Below are positions 52,460 to 60,999 of a stretch of 64,000 bases of DNA, in pieces. Under the pieces are notes generated by a model. That model did no database searches. It saw only the letters and a list, made by a program, of their open reading frames with translations, and was not told where the DNA came from. The stretch comes from Halorhabdus tiamatea SARL4B. Lineage in GTDB: Archaea > Halobacteriota > Halobacteria > Halobacteriales > Haloarculaceae. Every line of letters begins with the position of its first letter. Position 1 is the first letter of the stretch. The stretch is taken from contig NC_021921.1 of the NCBI RefSeq assembly GCF_000470655.1, forward strand, positions 868,001 to 932,000, given 5' to 3'. Position numbers and translations under genes: made by a program.

Positions 52460-52523
52460 CCTATGTTGGTGTACTAAGCCAACATAGGTAAGCCTTTCCG
52501 TTGGTGGATGACGCCAACATAGG
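52460..52523 (-). promoter_or_regulatory. Two tandem operators of the TumE/TumA-like operon
   Basis: A perfect inverted repeat CCTATGTTGG (52460-52469) and CCAACATAGG (52479-52488) with a 9-base spacer lies just before the toxin gene. A second site repeats the pattern 35 bases further: TTGG (52501-52504), 9 bases, CCAACATAGG (52514-52523), with a decayed outer left half. The first site covers the expected TATA position, so binding would block transcription. Confidence 0.75.
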
Positions 52524-52561
52524 ATGGGCCACACTGCGACCGGGAGTGTTTAGATACGGGC

Positions 52562-52852
52562 TCAAACTGAGTGGGACTGCTCTGAAAGCCCTCGCCAGTT
52601 CCGGTCCCGCGCCTTGCTGTCGCTGACGATGATCTCAGCGGTTACGTCCATCGTCTCGACTGCGTCTTTGATCTGCTCGATGCAAACCTCGATGCCGCGT
52701 TCCTCGTTCAACGTCGGCAGCACGACGCTCAAAGCCGGATCGACATCGCTGCCCGGACCGAGTAAGTTGCCTTCCCCTTGATACCCCGTCGACTCGCCAC
52801 CGAGGTCCCCCTCAGTCCCCGGTTGATTGCTTCTTGTGTACTCCGTGGCCAT
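52562..52852 (-). pseudogene. Truncated GT2 glycosyltransferase (AglJ/dolichol-phosphate type)
   Basis: The frame from ATG 52852 encodes a 40-residue leader followed by DPALSVVLPTLNEERGIEVC, the start of a family 2 glycosyltransferase, and goes on to AEIIVSDS. A complete enzyme would continue with a metal-binding DGS/DxD block and 150 or more residues, but here unrelated residues and a stop follow within 20 codons. Family members load sugars on dolichol phosphate for surface glycoproteins. The break indicates a deletion or recombination in this accessory stretch. Confidence 0.75.
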
Positions 52853-53036
52853 GTTGTAGCTCGCCCTCTGCTCCCGCTGACCCGATCGAATTGACTCGCG
52901 ATTCCCCACACTCCACACAGACGTACTCCCCGTCCTGCGTGAGGACGGCTGGAGCGTTACAAGCGATACACTTGATCGATGCTGGTCGGACAGACTGTGG
53001 ATACCCACCCAATTTGCTCACCACTGTGACAACCAA
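52812..53036 (-). CDS. Possible small zinc-finger protein
   Basis: A frame of up to 74 residues with paired cysteines in IKCIACNAPA and YVCVECGES, the C-x2-C ... C-x2-C layout of haloarchaeal small zinc-ribbon proteins. No ATG is present; a TTG at 53036 or GTGs at 53024/53021 would have to start it. It overlaps the start of the truncated GT2 by 41 bases. Real coding is likely but not certain. Confidence 0.45.
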   Translation of the reverse strand: MVVTVVSKLGGYPQSVRPASIKCIACNAPAVLTQDGEYVCVECGESRVNSIGSAGAEGELQHGHGVHKKQSTGD

Positions 53037-53249
53037 GGAATCACAAGAGAATGCAAAAATCTTTTTGGTTAAATATTAATAAATCTATAATTTCACACTT
53101 GGCATCGCGACCCGTCAGCCGCCTGGGACAATTTCACAGGTGCGAGCACCTTGACGTACAGCCGAATGAATGCACTGCGAATACCTCCGCATATCATACT
53201 TGATAATATTAGGCGAACGCTTAAACAAGATGTTGCACAATGATCTTGC
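53037..53249. other. AT-rich gap with promoter-like sequences
   Basis: The segment 53055-53090 (AAATATTAATAAATCTATAA) is extremely AT-rich and could drive the minus-strand zinc-finger gene. TGATAATATTAGG near 53202 could drive the plus-strand small protein at 53250. No ORF of note. Confidence 0.4.
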
Positions 53250-53435
53250 ATGGCTGGGAAACGTTCGCTGGTCCGCAATTTCGGCGGAGCAGTTCAGATT
53301 CTGATTCTCGGATTCGTGTACGTCGTGTTGTTGTCGCTCGGAACGGCGTTCACATGGGTGAAGAGCATAGCACAGGCGATTCACGCAAAGCCGGCCGCAG
53401 CACTTCGACGTATGCGGCCGGCCGGTCGACAGTAA
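53250..53435 (+). CDS. Possible 61-residue single-span membrane protein
   Basis: The frame has one hydrophobic segment (AVQILILGFVYVVLLSLGTA) flanked by basic ends (MAGKRSLVRN and RRMRPAGRQ). It starts at ATG 53250, about 40 bases after a TATA-like ATAATATTA. The basic character is unlike most proteins here. It may be a genuine small protein or chance coding. Confidence 0.35.
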   Translation: MAGKRSLVRNFGGAVQILILGFVYVVLLSLGTAFTWVKSIAQAIHAKPAAALRRMRPAGRQ

Positions 53436-53620
53436 CGACTGCATTACCTACCTCGGGCGCGAATGCTGCCGTCGGTCGGCCGCCCACCCACGGTGGGGCG
53501 GGAATCCGCTTTGCTATCGGATTTGAACACCCCCGAGTACAGCAGACCAGCTTTTCCGGATTTGGTTTTCCCGTGTCGTGACCCAATCTCAGAGTCTGCA
53601 CTGACGATCGGCTGGCCGAG

Positions 53621-55201
53621 TCAATCCCCGGAGAACGGCGGACGCTCACTGCCAAAGCGTTCAGAAGCTCGCTCTACTGCCGAGGAGAACTGGTCGTCTT
53701 GCTCGGTAATCTCAGCCCAGTCGGCCAGCCCGCGCTCCCTCCGGGTCCCGGGAACCGTGTTGTCCAGAATGAACGCGATGATCCCGCCGACGGCCATGTG
53801 GACGCCGGCAATGATGTAGACCGTCCGGGAGACCATTTCGGTGCCGAGAACGGACCCCACGAGCGGGACATCGGTCAGTCCCTGGCGGAAGAGTTCGAAC
53901 CCGGAAATCTCCATCGAGGTGGCCGCAGCGTCGATGTTCCCCATGTACGCCGGGATCGCCATGCCCGCAAACAGGGCAATGCCGATGATGAAGAGGTTCC
54001 GCGAGGAGTCCAGATCGACGTACTTCAGATTCGAGAGCCCGACGGCGACGATCTGTCCGAACATGGCGATGTAGAGCCCACCGACGATCGGTCCCGGAAT
54101 CGTTGCGATCACGCGACCGAACAGTGGGATCACGCCGACGATCAACATCGCGATCGCGCCGATCTGGACGACAAAGCGCGAGGCGACGCCGGTGAGCCCG
54201 ATCGCCCCGATGTTCTCGGAGTAAGAGGTCGACCCGCCAGTGCCCATCAGCCCGGAGAAGACGTTCGCCAGCCCCTCCATGCCGATGCCGTGGTTGATCC
54301 GACGTTTCGAGGGTGCACCGACCCCCGAGATCCGGGCGACGGCGTGGTAATCTGCGAAGGACTCGATGATCGAGGCGAGCACGCCCGCGAACATCCCGAT
54401 CGCGAAAGAGAGTTCGAACCGGGGCATCCCCCACTGGAACGGATAGGGGACATAGACGAGTTGCTCGGCGGTGAGTTTCGAGAAGTCGATCGCCGCTGGA
54501 TCGCCGGCGGGGATGACCCCGAACCACGAGCCGATCGCGGCGAGCAGCCACGCGCCGACGACCCCCAGCAGGACAGGATAGAGATCGAACACGCGGGAAA
54601 CTCGGTCGAGATACTGCGAGAAGACGACGATCAAAAAGAGGGTGAGCCCGAGCAGGTACCAGTTGTTCGTCGCCGACGTGATGTCGCCCGTCGAGAACAA
54701 CGAGAGGCCGATCAACGCGACGACCGGCGCAACCACGACCGGCGAGAGGTACTCTCTGATCTTCCCGACGAGGCCGAGATACCCGATCACGACCTCCGCG
54801 ATGCCGGCCGTAATGATCGCCCCCTGTAAGAACAGGAGTTTGGCTTCCCAGCCAGCCATTCCCGAGAGCATCGGTGCCGCCGTGAGGATCGCTATGGCGG
54901 GCGCGAGCATCGAGAACGGCGCGCCCTGGACAATCGGGTACCGGTTGCCGAGCGTCGTCTGTGCCAGCGTCGCAATACCGGAGACGACGAAGAACGTCCC
55001 GATAAACTTCGCCTGCGCCGAGGCGGGCATCGAATCCCCACCAAGTGCGGTGATCAGAATAAGTGGGACGGCGATGTTCGCGCCGATCATCGTCAGGTAG
55101 TGCTGAATTCCGAGCAAGATCGAGCGCGACAGCGGCGGCCGATCCTCGATGCCATATTCCACAAGTGCGTCACCTTCGTCCGGGTCTTCGGTTTCGCCCA
55201 T
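53621..55201 (-). CDS. NCS2 nucleobase:cation symporter (xanthine/uracil permease)
   Basis: A 526-residue permease with about 14 transmembrane segments. It has the family blocks LGIQHYLTMIGANIAVPL near the start, the substrate-binding FAIGMFAGVLASIIESFADYHAV (quoted in part: SIIESFADYHAV) and the marker GMEGLANVFSGLMGTGG with TSYSENIGAIGLTGVASR. ATG 55201 (MGETED) is preferred; a longer frame to 55300 adds non-membrane residues. Imports uracil, xanthine or related bases with a cation. No purine or pyrimidine genes lie nearby. Confidence 0.92.
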   Translation of the reverse strand: MGETEDPDEGDALVEYGIEDRPPLSRSILLGIQHYLTMIGANIAVPLILITALGGDSMPASAQAKFIGTFFVVSGIATLAQTTLGNRYPIVQGAPFSMLAPAIAILTAAPMLSGMAGWEAKLLFLQGAIITAGIAEVVIGYLGLVGKIREYLSPVVVAPVVALIGLSLFSTGDITSATNNWYLLGLTLFLIVVFSQYLDRVSRVFDLYPVLLGVVGAWLLAAIGSWFGVIPAGDPAAIDFSKLTAEQLVYVPYPFQWGMPRFELSFAIGMFAGVLASIIESFADYHAVARISGVGAPSKRRINHGIGMEGLANVFSGLMGTGGSTSYSENIGAIGLTGVASRFVVQIGAIAMLIVGVIPLFGRVIATIPGPIVGGLYIAMFGQIVAVGLSNLKYVDLDSSRNLFIIGIALFAGMAIPAYMGNIDAAATSMEISGFELFRQGLTDVPLVGSVLGTEMVSRTVYIIAGVHMAVGGIIAFILDNTVPGTRRERGLADWAEITEQDDQFSSAVERASERFGSERPPFSGD

Positions 55202-55287
55202 GCCTGGCGAGCACCTGCACAGAACAGACCGAAAAACTATCGAAACGCTCGTCTCGACCGGAGCGATCAGCGCAGATATTCCAGTAC

Positions 55288-55296
55288 GTTTATACA
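55288..55296 (+). promoter_or_regulatory. TATA box of the first deacetylase gene
   Basis: GTTTATACA lies about 33 bases before ATG 55325, the right distance for a short-leader transcript. Divergent from the permease gene. Confidence 0.5.
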
Positions 55297-55324
55297 ACAC
55301 GGCGGGGAATCTTGGCGGCGTTGT

Positions 55325-56608
55325 ATGTCAGACACGAACGACGAGTCCGATACTGTCGTCAATCGACGGCAGTTCCTGACAGTCGCCGGGGCATCGGGGA
55401 TCGCGACGCTCGCCGGCTGCGGGGGAGAGACGACGGACGACCAACCGGCAACCACGTCGACGAGTACCGACCGGTCGACCGATACGCCGACGGAACGTTC
55501 ACCGACGGACACGACAACTGAGCTATCGACCGAGGCGGACACAGAGACCGAGACTGAAACGGAAGCGGAGACTGAGGCCGAAACTGAGACCGAGACGGAG
55601 ACGACAACGCCGGACCCGGAAGTCTCCCAGTCGGAGCCGGGACCGCTGGCACCGTTGCCGACGCCGGAGCCCAATGGTGTTTCGAAACCAGACGGCGAAC
55701 CGGGGAATCTCACGGTGCTCGAGTGGGCCGGCTTCGATGGCGCAGTCACCTACACCTTCGACGACGGCCAGCCATCGAACCTCGAACACTACGACGCGCT
55801 CGCGGCGACGGAGATGAACATGACCTTCTTCATCACGAGTAACGTCGGCTTCGACGGATTCGAAGACGGCTGGAAAGCGGTCGCCGCGGACGGCCACGAA
55901 CTCGGCAACCACACGGTCAGCCATCCGTACGCCGACATGACCGGCAGTTCCTTCGGCGACGCCGTCGACGACCCGGCAACCGAGATCGAGCAGTGTTCGT
56001 CCTACATTACCGAGAATCTGGGACAGGAAGGCGTCTGGACGATGGCGGCCCCCTTCGGCGACGACGGGTGGGCCGACCCGGCCGCGGCGTCCGACCTCTT
56101 TCTCAGTCGCGGCGTCGGCGGCGGCGCAGTCGCGCCCGACGGGGACGCCGATCCGTACAATCTGCCGTGTTACATGGCCCAGGAAGGAGACACCGCCGAG
56201 ACGTTCACCGGCCTGATCGACGACGCCCGCGAGGCCGGCACGTGGCAGATTTTCCTGTTCCATACGATTTCGCCGACCGACGAGGTGTGGTACGCCCCAG
56301 TCGACATCGGGGCGATCACCGACAGCGTCGAGCACGCTAAATCCGCCGGCGACGTCTGGATCGACACGTTCGCCACGATCGGCGCGTACTGGCGCGGCCA
56401 GCAGATACTCGAATCCGCCGACGTCACCGAGTCGGACGACGAGACCGTCTGGGAGTGGACGGTGCCGGAGGACTTCCCGGCCGGCCGTCGCGTCCGAGTG
56501 ACCGTCGACGGCGGGACACTCTCCCAGAACGGGGAGGAACTCGAGTGGAATTCCCACGGGTACTACGAGGTTGCACTGGACGAGGAATCCCTGACGCTGT
56601 CGGCGTAG
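55325..56608 (+). CDS. Secreted NodB-type polysaccharide deacetylase (CE4), copy 1
   Basis: A 427-residue lipoprotein. The signal has RRQFLTVAG (Tat) and the lipobox TLAGC (Cys 32). A Thr/Glu/Ala-rich linker follows (about 45-100), then the CE4 domain (about 130-355): base and metal Asp in YTFDDGQ (D146, D147), metal histidines in GNHTVSH (H196, H200), a degenerate third motif MAAPFGD and FLFHTIS as fifth motif. A beta-type C-terminal domain (about 365-427) ends LTLSA. ATG 55325 puts the signal at the start. It likely removes acetyl groups from a surface polysaccharide. A near-copy follows at 56827. Confidence 0.88.
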   Translation: MSDTNDESDTVVNRRQFLTVAGASGIATLAGCGGETTDDQPATTSTSTDRSTDTPTERSPTDTTTELSTEADTETETETEAETEAETETETETTTPDPEVSQSEPGPLAPLPTPEPNGVSKPDGEPGNLTVLEWAGFDGAVTYTFDDGQPSNLEHYDALAATEMNMTFFITSNVGFDGFEDGWKAVAADGHELGNHTVSHPYADMTGSSFGDAVDDPATEIEQCSSYITENLGQEGVWTMAAPFGDDGWADPAAASDLFLSRGVGGGAVAPDGDADPYNLPCYMAQEGDTAETFTGLIDDAREAGTWQIFLFHTISPTDEVWYAPVDIGAITDSVEHAKSAGDVWIDTFATIGAYWRGQQILESADVTESDDETVWEWTVPEDFPAGRRVRVTVDGGTLSQNGEELEWNSHGYYEVALDEESLTLSA

Positions 56609-56671
56609 GGGATCCGAACCGACGGTTCAGATTAGCTGGCGGCCCGGGTCGAACCGTTACCCGTTGGCCGG

Positions 56672-56780
56672 TCCTATAGAGACATCTCATCGACTTCGAC
56701 GAGGAGGTCGAACGCGAGCGCTTCGCGAACAGTTCGAGCAGGATCGAAAGAAACGGGGCCGACCGACCAACGATGAGCAC
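56672..56780 (+). pseudogene. Relic of the 5' end of the SSSCA1-family gene
   Basis: Between the two deacetylase copies lies sequence matching the start of the gene at 58177: GACTTCGACGAGGAGG, then TCGAACGCGAGCGCTTCGCG and CAGTTCGAGCAGGATCGAAAG, with small insertions, deletions and base changes. It has no usable start (the ATG is lost) and stops after about 85 bases. It marks the right end of the duplicated unit. Confidence 0.8.
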
Positions 56781-56826
56781 AAATACTAAAGACCATGTAT
56801 TTTGAGTCTAAAATATCAGCCGGTAC

Positions 56827-58098
56827 ATGACAGATCAGGATGAGGGGGCACGAACCCGGATCGATCGTCGTCGATTTCTGACGATTGCCGGTGTATCTGG
56901 ACTCAGTACACTCGCCGGCTGTGGGGACGATAGTTCATCTAACGGAGAGAGTCCGACGGATACGTCGAACACTCCGGAACAGTCGGGAATGGTAGACCTC
57001 GGCGGCGAAACGCCAACCGAGACGGAGACCGAAACAGAGACTGAAACGGAAACTGAAACGGAGACAGAGACTGAAACGGAGACTGAAACGGAACTGGATC
57101 CAGAGGTCCCGCAGTCGGCGAACGGGCCGTTGGCTCCATTGCCGACGCCCGACCGAAACGAGATCCCGAAACCGACAGGCGACCCTGGGGGCCTCGAGGT
57201 GCTCGACTGGGCCGGTTTCGAAGGAGCCGTCACCTATACGTACAACAACGGCCAACCCGCCCAGCTCGAACACTACGACGCACTCGCAGAGACCGAGATG
57301 AACATGTCGTTTTATCTTTCCGTCAACGTCAAGGACGACGTCACGGGGTTCGAGGAGGGCTGGACGCAGGCCGGCCAGGACGGCCACGAACTCGGCAACC
57401 AAACTGTCAGCCATCCGTACGTCGATATGACCGAGAGCTCCTTCGGCGAGGCGCTTTCGGACCCAGCAACCGAGATTGAGCAGTGTAGCAAATACATCAC
57501 CGAGAATCTGGGACAGGAAGACGTCTGGACGATGGCAGGACCCTACGGCGACAGCGGCTGGAGCGTGCCGGCCGAGCGGTCCGATCTCTTCCTCAACCGC
57601 AAGCTCGGTGGCGGTACCGTTGGCCCGAACGACAACACCGACCCGTACGACTTGCCGTGTTACGTGGCCGAGGAGGGCGACACCGCCGAGACCTTCATCG
57701 ATCTGATCGACAACGCTCGGGCGAACGGTGAGTGGCAGATATTGACCTTCCACTCGATTACGCCGACCGACCAGGAGTGGTACGCCCCAGTCGACATCGG
57801 GGCGATCACCGACAGTGTCGAACACGCCAAATCCGTCGGTGACGTCTGGATCGACACGCTCGCCACGATCGGCGCGTACTGGCGGGGCCAACAGCTGCTT
57901 GCATCCGCCGACGTCTCCGAGTCGGGCGAGGAGACCGTCTGGAACTGGACGGTACCCGAGGACTTCCCGGCCGGACGCCACGTCCGGGTGACCGTCGACG
58001 GCGGTACGCTTTCACAGAATGGGGAAGAACTCGAGTGGAACTCCCACGGGTACTACGAGGTCGCACTGGACGAGGAATCCCTGACGCTGTCGGCGTAG
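56827..58098 (+). CDS. Secreted CE4-fold lipoprotein, copy 2, catalytically dead
   Basis: A 423-residue paralogue of the gene at 55325, with Tat signal RRRFLTIAG, lipobox TLAGC and a linker made of about a dozen Thr-Glu pairs (about 62-89). The fold is retained and the C-terminal 70 residues are almost identical to copy 1, but the active site is not: YTYNNGQ replaces YTFDDGQ (N140, N141) and GNQTVSH replaces GNHTVSH (Q192), so the base and two of the three metal ligands are gone while H196 remains. It can hardly be a deacetylase. A sugar-binding or scaffolding role is possible. Confidence 0.88.
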   Translation: MTDQDEGARTRIDRRRFLTIAGVSGLSTLAGCGDDSSSNGESPTDTSNTPEQSGMVDLGGETPTETETETETETETETETETETETETELDPEVPQSANGPLAPLPTPDRNEIPKPTGDPGGLEVLDWAGFEGAVTYTYNNGQPAQLEHYDALAETEMNMSFYLSVNVKDDVTGFEEGWTQAGQDGHELGNQTVSHPYVDMTESSFGEALSDPATEIEQCSKYITENLGQEDVWTMAGPYGDSGWSVPAERSDLFLNRKLGGGTVGPNDNTDPYDLPCYVAEEGDTAETFIDLIDNARANGEWQILTFHSITPTDQEWYAPVDIGAITDSVEHAKSVGDVWIDTLATIGAYWRGQQLLASADVSESGEETVWNWTVPEDFPAGRHVRVTVDGGTLSQNGEELEWNSHGYYEVALDEESLTLSA

Positions 58099-58176
58099 GG
58101 ATTTCGAGTCGATCGATTGCTGAATGGCGTGACAGGTCGCAACGTCTATGCCTGTTGACCGGGCCTAGATACACAT

Positions 58177-58815
58177 ATGAGCGACTTCGACGAGGAGGCC
58201 GAACGCGAACGCCTCCGCGAGCAGTTCGAGAAGGATCGAAAGAAGCGCGAGGCGACCGAGCAGATGAGCGAGTTGCTGTTGCAGGGCGCGACGATGACCG
58301 ACGCCCACTGTGAGACGTGTGGGGACCCAATCTTCCGGTACGACGGCCAGGAGTTCTGTCCGACCTGTCAGGGAGCGGGCGGCGAGGACGCGGGCGGCGA
58401 GACGCCCGAAGCTGACGAGACGCCCACCTCGGAAGCGTCGTCAGCGGACGCGACGACCGAGCCAGACAGCGAGACGACAGCCGAATCGTCCGCACAGACA
58501 GTCGCATCACCGGACACGCCGGCAACAGCGCCAACCAAGCAGACCGAGCGCGAAGCATCCCCACGTTCGGAGAGCCCCTCGCCGGAGGTCCAGCGCGAGC
58601 AGCGCGTCGACGTGCCGGCACTCGATCCTGACCAACAGCAGTCGACCGCACGCGGGACCGGGGACCTCCAGGACGCCCGCGAATCACTCGTCGCGACGCT
58701 GTCCTCGTTTGCCCGACAGGCCGAGGCGACCGACGACCCCCGACGGGCCAGCGACGCCCTCGAAGCCGCCCGCGAGGCCGCCGAGACGCTGGCTGCACTC
58801 GATCGGCTCCGCTGA
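58177..58815 (+). CDS. SSSCA1 (Sjogren/scleroderma autoantigen 1)-family zinc protein
   Basis: A 212-residue protein. The N-terminal helix DEEAERERLREQFEKDRKKRE, shown in the DNA at 58180-58245, is followed by EQMSELLLQGATM and the zinc ribbon CETCGDPIFRYDGQEFCPTC (about 47-66). A long acidic, Thr/Ser/Pro-rich middle (70-150) leads to a C-terminal helical part (about 160-212). Family members are small archaeal zinc proteins of unclear role; the eukaryotic relatives are ZNRD2. A broken copy of its 5' end lies at 56672-56780. Confidence 0.88.
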   Translation: MSDFDEEAERERLREQFEKDRKKREATEQMSELLLQGATMTDAHCETCGDPIFRYDGQEFCPTCQGAGGEDAGGETPEADETPTSEASSADATTEPDSETTAESSAQTVASPDTPATAPTKQTEREASPRSESPSPEVQREQRVDVPALDPDQQQSTARGTGDLQDARESLVATLSSFARQAEATDDPRRASDALEAAREAAETLAALDRLR

Positions 58816-58960
58816 CGTCGAGTGGGCAAGCGCCAATTCAGGCTATTCGACGCTATCTAGCTACTGTCTTACCTCCCCGCGTCGAGAACGACGAACGACG
58901 ACAGTCACCGAGTTGGACATCGAACGGTCTGACTCTTGACTCATTCCGAAATGATGAAAA

Positions 58961-58970
58961 ATTATTATAC
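58961..58970 (+). promoter_or_regulatory. TATA box of the CUT2 transporter operon
   Basis: ATTATTATAC lies about 26-35 bases before ATG 58996 in an otherwise GC-rich area, implying a leaderless message for the binding protein. Confidence 0.55.
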
Positions 58971-58995
58971 TGCTGGAGTATGAACGCCATTTTGT

Positions 58996-60159
58996 ATGGG
59001 AGACAATGACAATCGATTCAGCGTACGAGTCGGCAAGGGCGTCTCGCGTCGGGACGTGATGAAACAGCTCGGGGCACTCACGGCAGTCGGGGGACTGGCC
59101 GGTTGCCTCCAACAGGACGAGACGACGACGGAAGGTAACGGCGGCGGGGACGACAACGGCGACGGGGGAAGTGCGCCGTCGTATCAGCGCGTCGACCTGG
59201 TGCCGCCGCCGACGGAGCTGGACTTCTCATCCGAGCCACCCGAACGGGACGTACGGGTGGTGTGTCACAACGGGGCGATCTCGTTCTGGAATCCGGCGAT
59301 CGGCGGGCTCCACGACGCCGCGAGCCAACTCGGCTGGAACGCCAGCTTCACGGGACCGTCAGGTGGGTTCAGCATCGAGGAACAGGTCAATATCCTCGAG
59401 AACATCGTCACCTCGAATCCGGACGTCATCATCACGACGGTCGCGGACTCGAGCGCGTACAACCAGGTCATCAACGACGCACTGGACAACGACATCGTCG
59501 TATTGACCTTCAACACGAACAGTCTCCGTGGAGAGGGACGCCAGTACATGCGCGAGGAGTTCGGTCGCGCTTTGCCGTTCGTTGGCCAGGATCAGTACTC
59601 TTCGGGGTACGCCAACGGAATGGCCCTGCTGGACAAACTGCCCGACGACGCCAGCAAAGTCACCGTGGGGCTCGCCGACCCCGGCCACGCCGGACAGGCC
59701 GCGCGTGCGAGCGGCGCAGAAGACGCCATCAAGCAGAATTCCGACATCGAGATCACCGAGCGGGTCAACTACACCGATGCGGCGAGCGATGGCGTGACCC
59801 GTATCACGAACCATCTCCAGTCGAATCCCGAGCTGGACGGGATGATCGGAAGCGACGTCTACTCGTGGTTCATCGGCCAGGCTGCCGAGCAGGAGGGGAG
59901 AGAAGACATGATTCTCGGTGGATTCGACCTGAACCAGAACACACTGGATTACATCGAGCAGGGTGTGATGAACTACACCACCGGCCAGGACCCCTACAGC
60001 CAGGGATACTTCCCCGTCCATCAGGCCTTCGCGTACATGGAGCGGGGGATGCCCCCCAAGGAGTACCTGACGGGCGCGGAGATCATCGATCAGGAGTCGA
60101 TCGACTTCGCCCTCAAGCGGCGTAACTGGGGCGAGCTCCTGAGCTACCACGGCGTCTAA
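58996..60159 (+). CDS. CUT2 sugar-binding Tat lipoprotein (RbsB/FrcB type)
   Basis: A 387-residue periplasmic-binding-protein family 4 member. It has Tat motif SRRDVMK, lipobox GLAGC and a Gly/Asp-rich linker to about residue 55. The two-lobe ribose-type fold shows VRVVCHNGAISFWNPAIGGL, ILENIVTSNPDVIITTVADS and ILGGFDLNQNTLDYIEQG. It delivers a monosaccharide, ribose, xylose or fructose type, to the permease encoded two genes later. First gene of a three-gene operon. Confidence 0.92.
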   Translation: MGDNDNRFSVRVGKGVSRRDVMKQLGALTAVGGLAGCLQQDETTTEGNGGGDDNGDGGSAPSYQRVDLVPPPTELDFSSEPPERDVRVVCHNGAISFWNPAIGGLHDAASQLGWNASFTGPSGGFSIEEQVNILENIVTSNPDVIITTVADSSAYNQVINDALDNDIVVLTFNTNSLRGEGRQYMREEFGRALPFVGQDQYSSGYANGMALLDKLPDDASKVTVGLADPGHAGQAARASGAEDAIKQNSDIEITERVNYTDAASDGVTRITNHLQSNPELDGMIGSDVYSWFIGQAAEQEGREDMILGGFDLNQNTLDYIEQGVMNYTTGQDPYSQGYFPVHQAFAYMERGMPPKEYLTGAEIIDQESIDFALKRRNWGELLSYHGV

Positions 60160-60189
60160 ACGCCGAAAAACACGATCCAAAAGACAACT

Positions 60190-60999
60190 ATGTCGGAAGA
60201 CGACTCGATACTGCGGACAGTCGGGCTCACGAAACACTTCGGGAACATCGTCGCAGTCGAGGACGTCGACTTCTCCCTGCGTGAAGGTGAAGTCATGGCA
60301 CTGGTCGGCGACAACGGCGCCGGTAAGTCGACGCTCATCAAGGCGCTCTGTGGCGTCCACCAGCCCACGAGCGGGGACATATACGTTCGTGGGGAGGCCG
60401 TCTCCTTCGAGGACTACGGCGACGCCCGCCAGAAGGGCATCGAAACCGTCTATCAGGATCTCGCACTGGCCGAACAGCAGACGGTCGCGGCGAACGTCTT
60501 CCTCGGACACGAACCGATCCGTTCGGATTTTCTCGGCCGATACCTCGGCATCGTCGACAAGGCTGCGATGCGCGAGCGGGCGACGGAGAGTCTCGATCGC
60601 GTCCAGATCCCGGTCGATCCGGGCGCGAAAGTCCGGGATCTCTCGGGCGGCCAGCAACAGGCGGTCGCGGTCGCCCGGGCGTTACAGTCCGACCCGGACA
60701 TCCTCATCCTCGACGAGCCGACCAGCGCCCTCTCGATCGAGGGGGCGCGCAACGTCCTGCGGGTCATCGACGACCTCCGCGAACAGGGGTTGTCGATCAT
60801 CCTCATCAGCCACAACATCAGACAGGTTCTCGCGATCGCCGACCGCATCTCGGTACTCGCCCAGGGTCGGCTGACGGGCGTCCGGGACGCCGACTCGGCG
60901 AGCCGTGACGAGATCATCTCGCTGATGATGGGCGCGGACGACGAGGAGGACGTCGAGGAGTTCGACCTCTCGACTTCCGAGGAGGGGGCTCCCGCATGA
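60190..60999 (+). CDS. CUT2 sugar ABC transporter ATPase, single-domain (FrcA type)
   Basis: A 269-residue ATPase with one nucleotide-binding domain: Walker A GDNGAGKS, signature LSGGQQQAVA, Walker B ILILDEPTSAL and switch His in LISHNI. Most CUT2 systems (RbsA, XylG, AraG) have two fused domains of about 500 residues; the single-domain form is known from FrcA, the fructose transporter ATPase. It overlaps the permease gene by four bases. Confidence 0.93.
   Translation: MSEDDSILRTVGLTKHFGNIVAVEDVDFSLREGEVMALVGDNGAGKSTLIKALCGVHQPTSGDIYVRGEAVSFEDYGDARQKGIETVYQDLALAEQQTVAANVFLGHEPIRSDFLGRYLGIVDKAAMRERATESLDRVQIPVDPGAKVRDLSGGQQQAVAVARALQSDPDILILDEPTSALSIEGARNVLRVIDDLREQGLSIILISHNIRQVLAIADRISVLAQGRLTGVRDADSASRDEIISLMMGADDEEDVEEFDLSTSEEGAPA

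Noticed and set aside
53460-53620. Possible tRNA from a TTCAAAT-like T-loop on the minus strand near 53520
   Set aside because: The flanking five bases do not pair as a T-stem and no anticodon arm or acceptor stem can be drawn.
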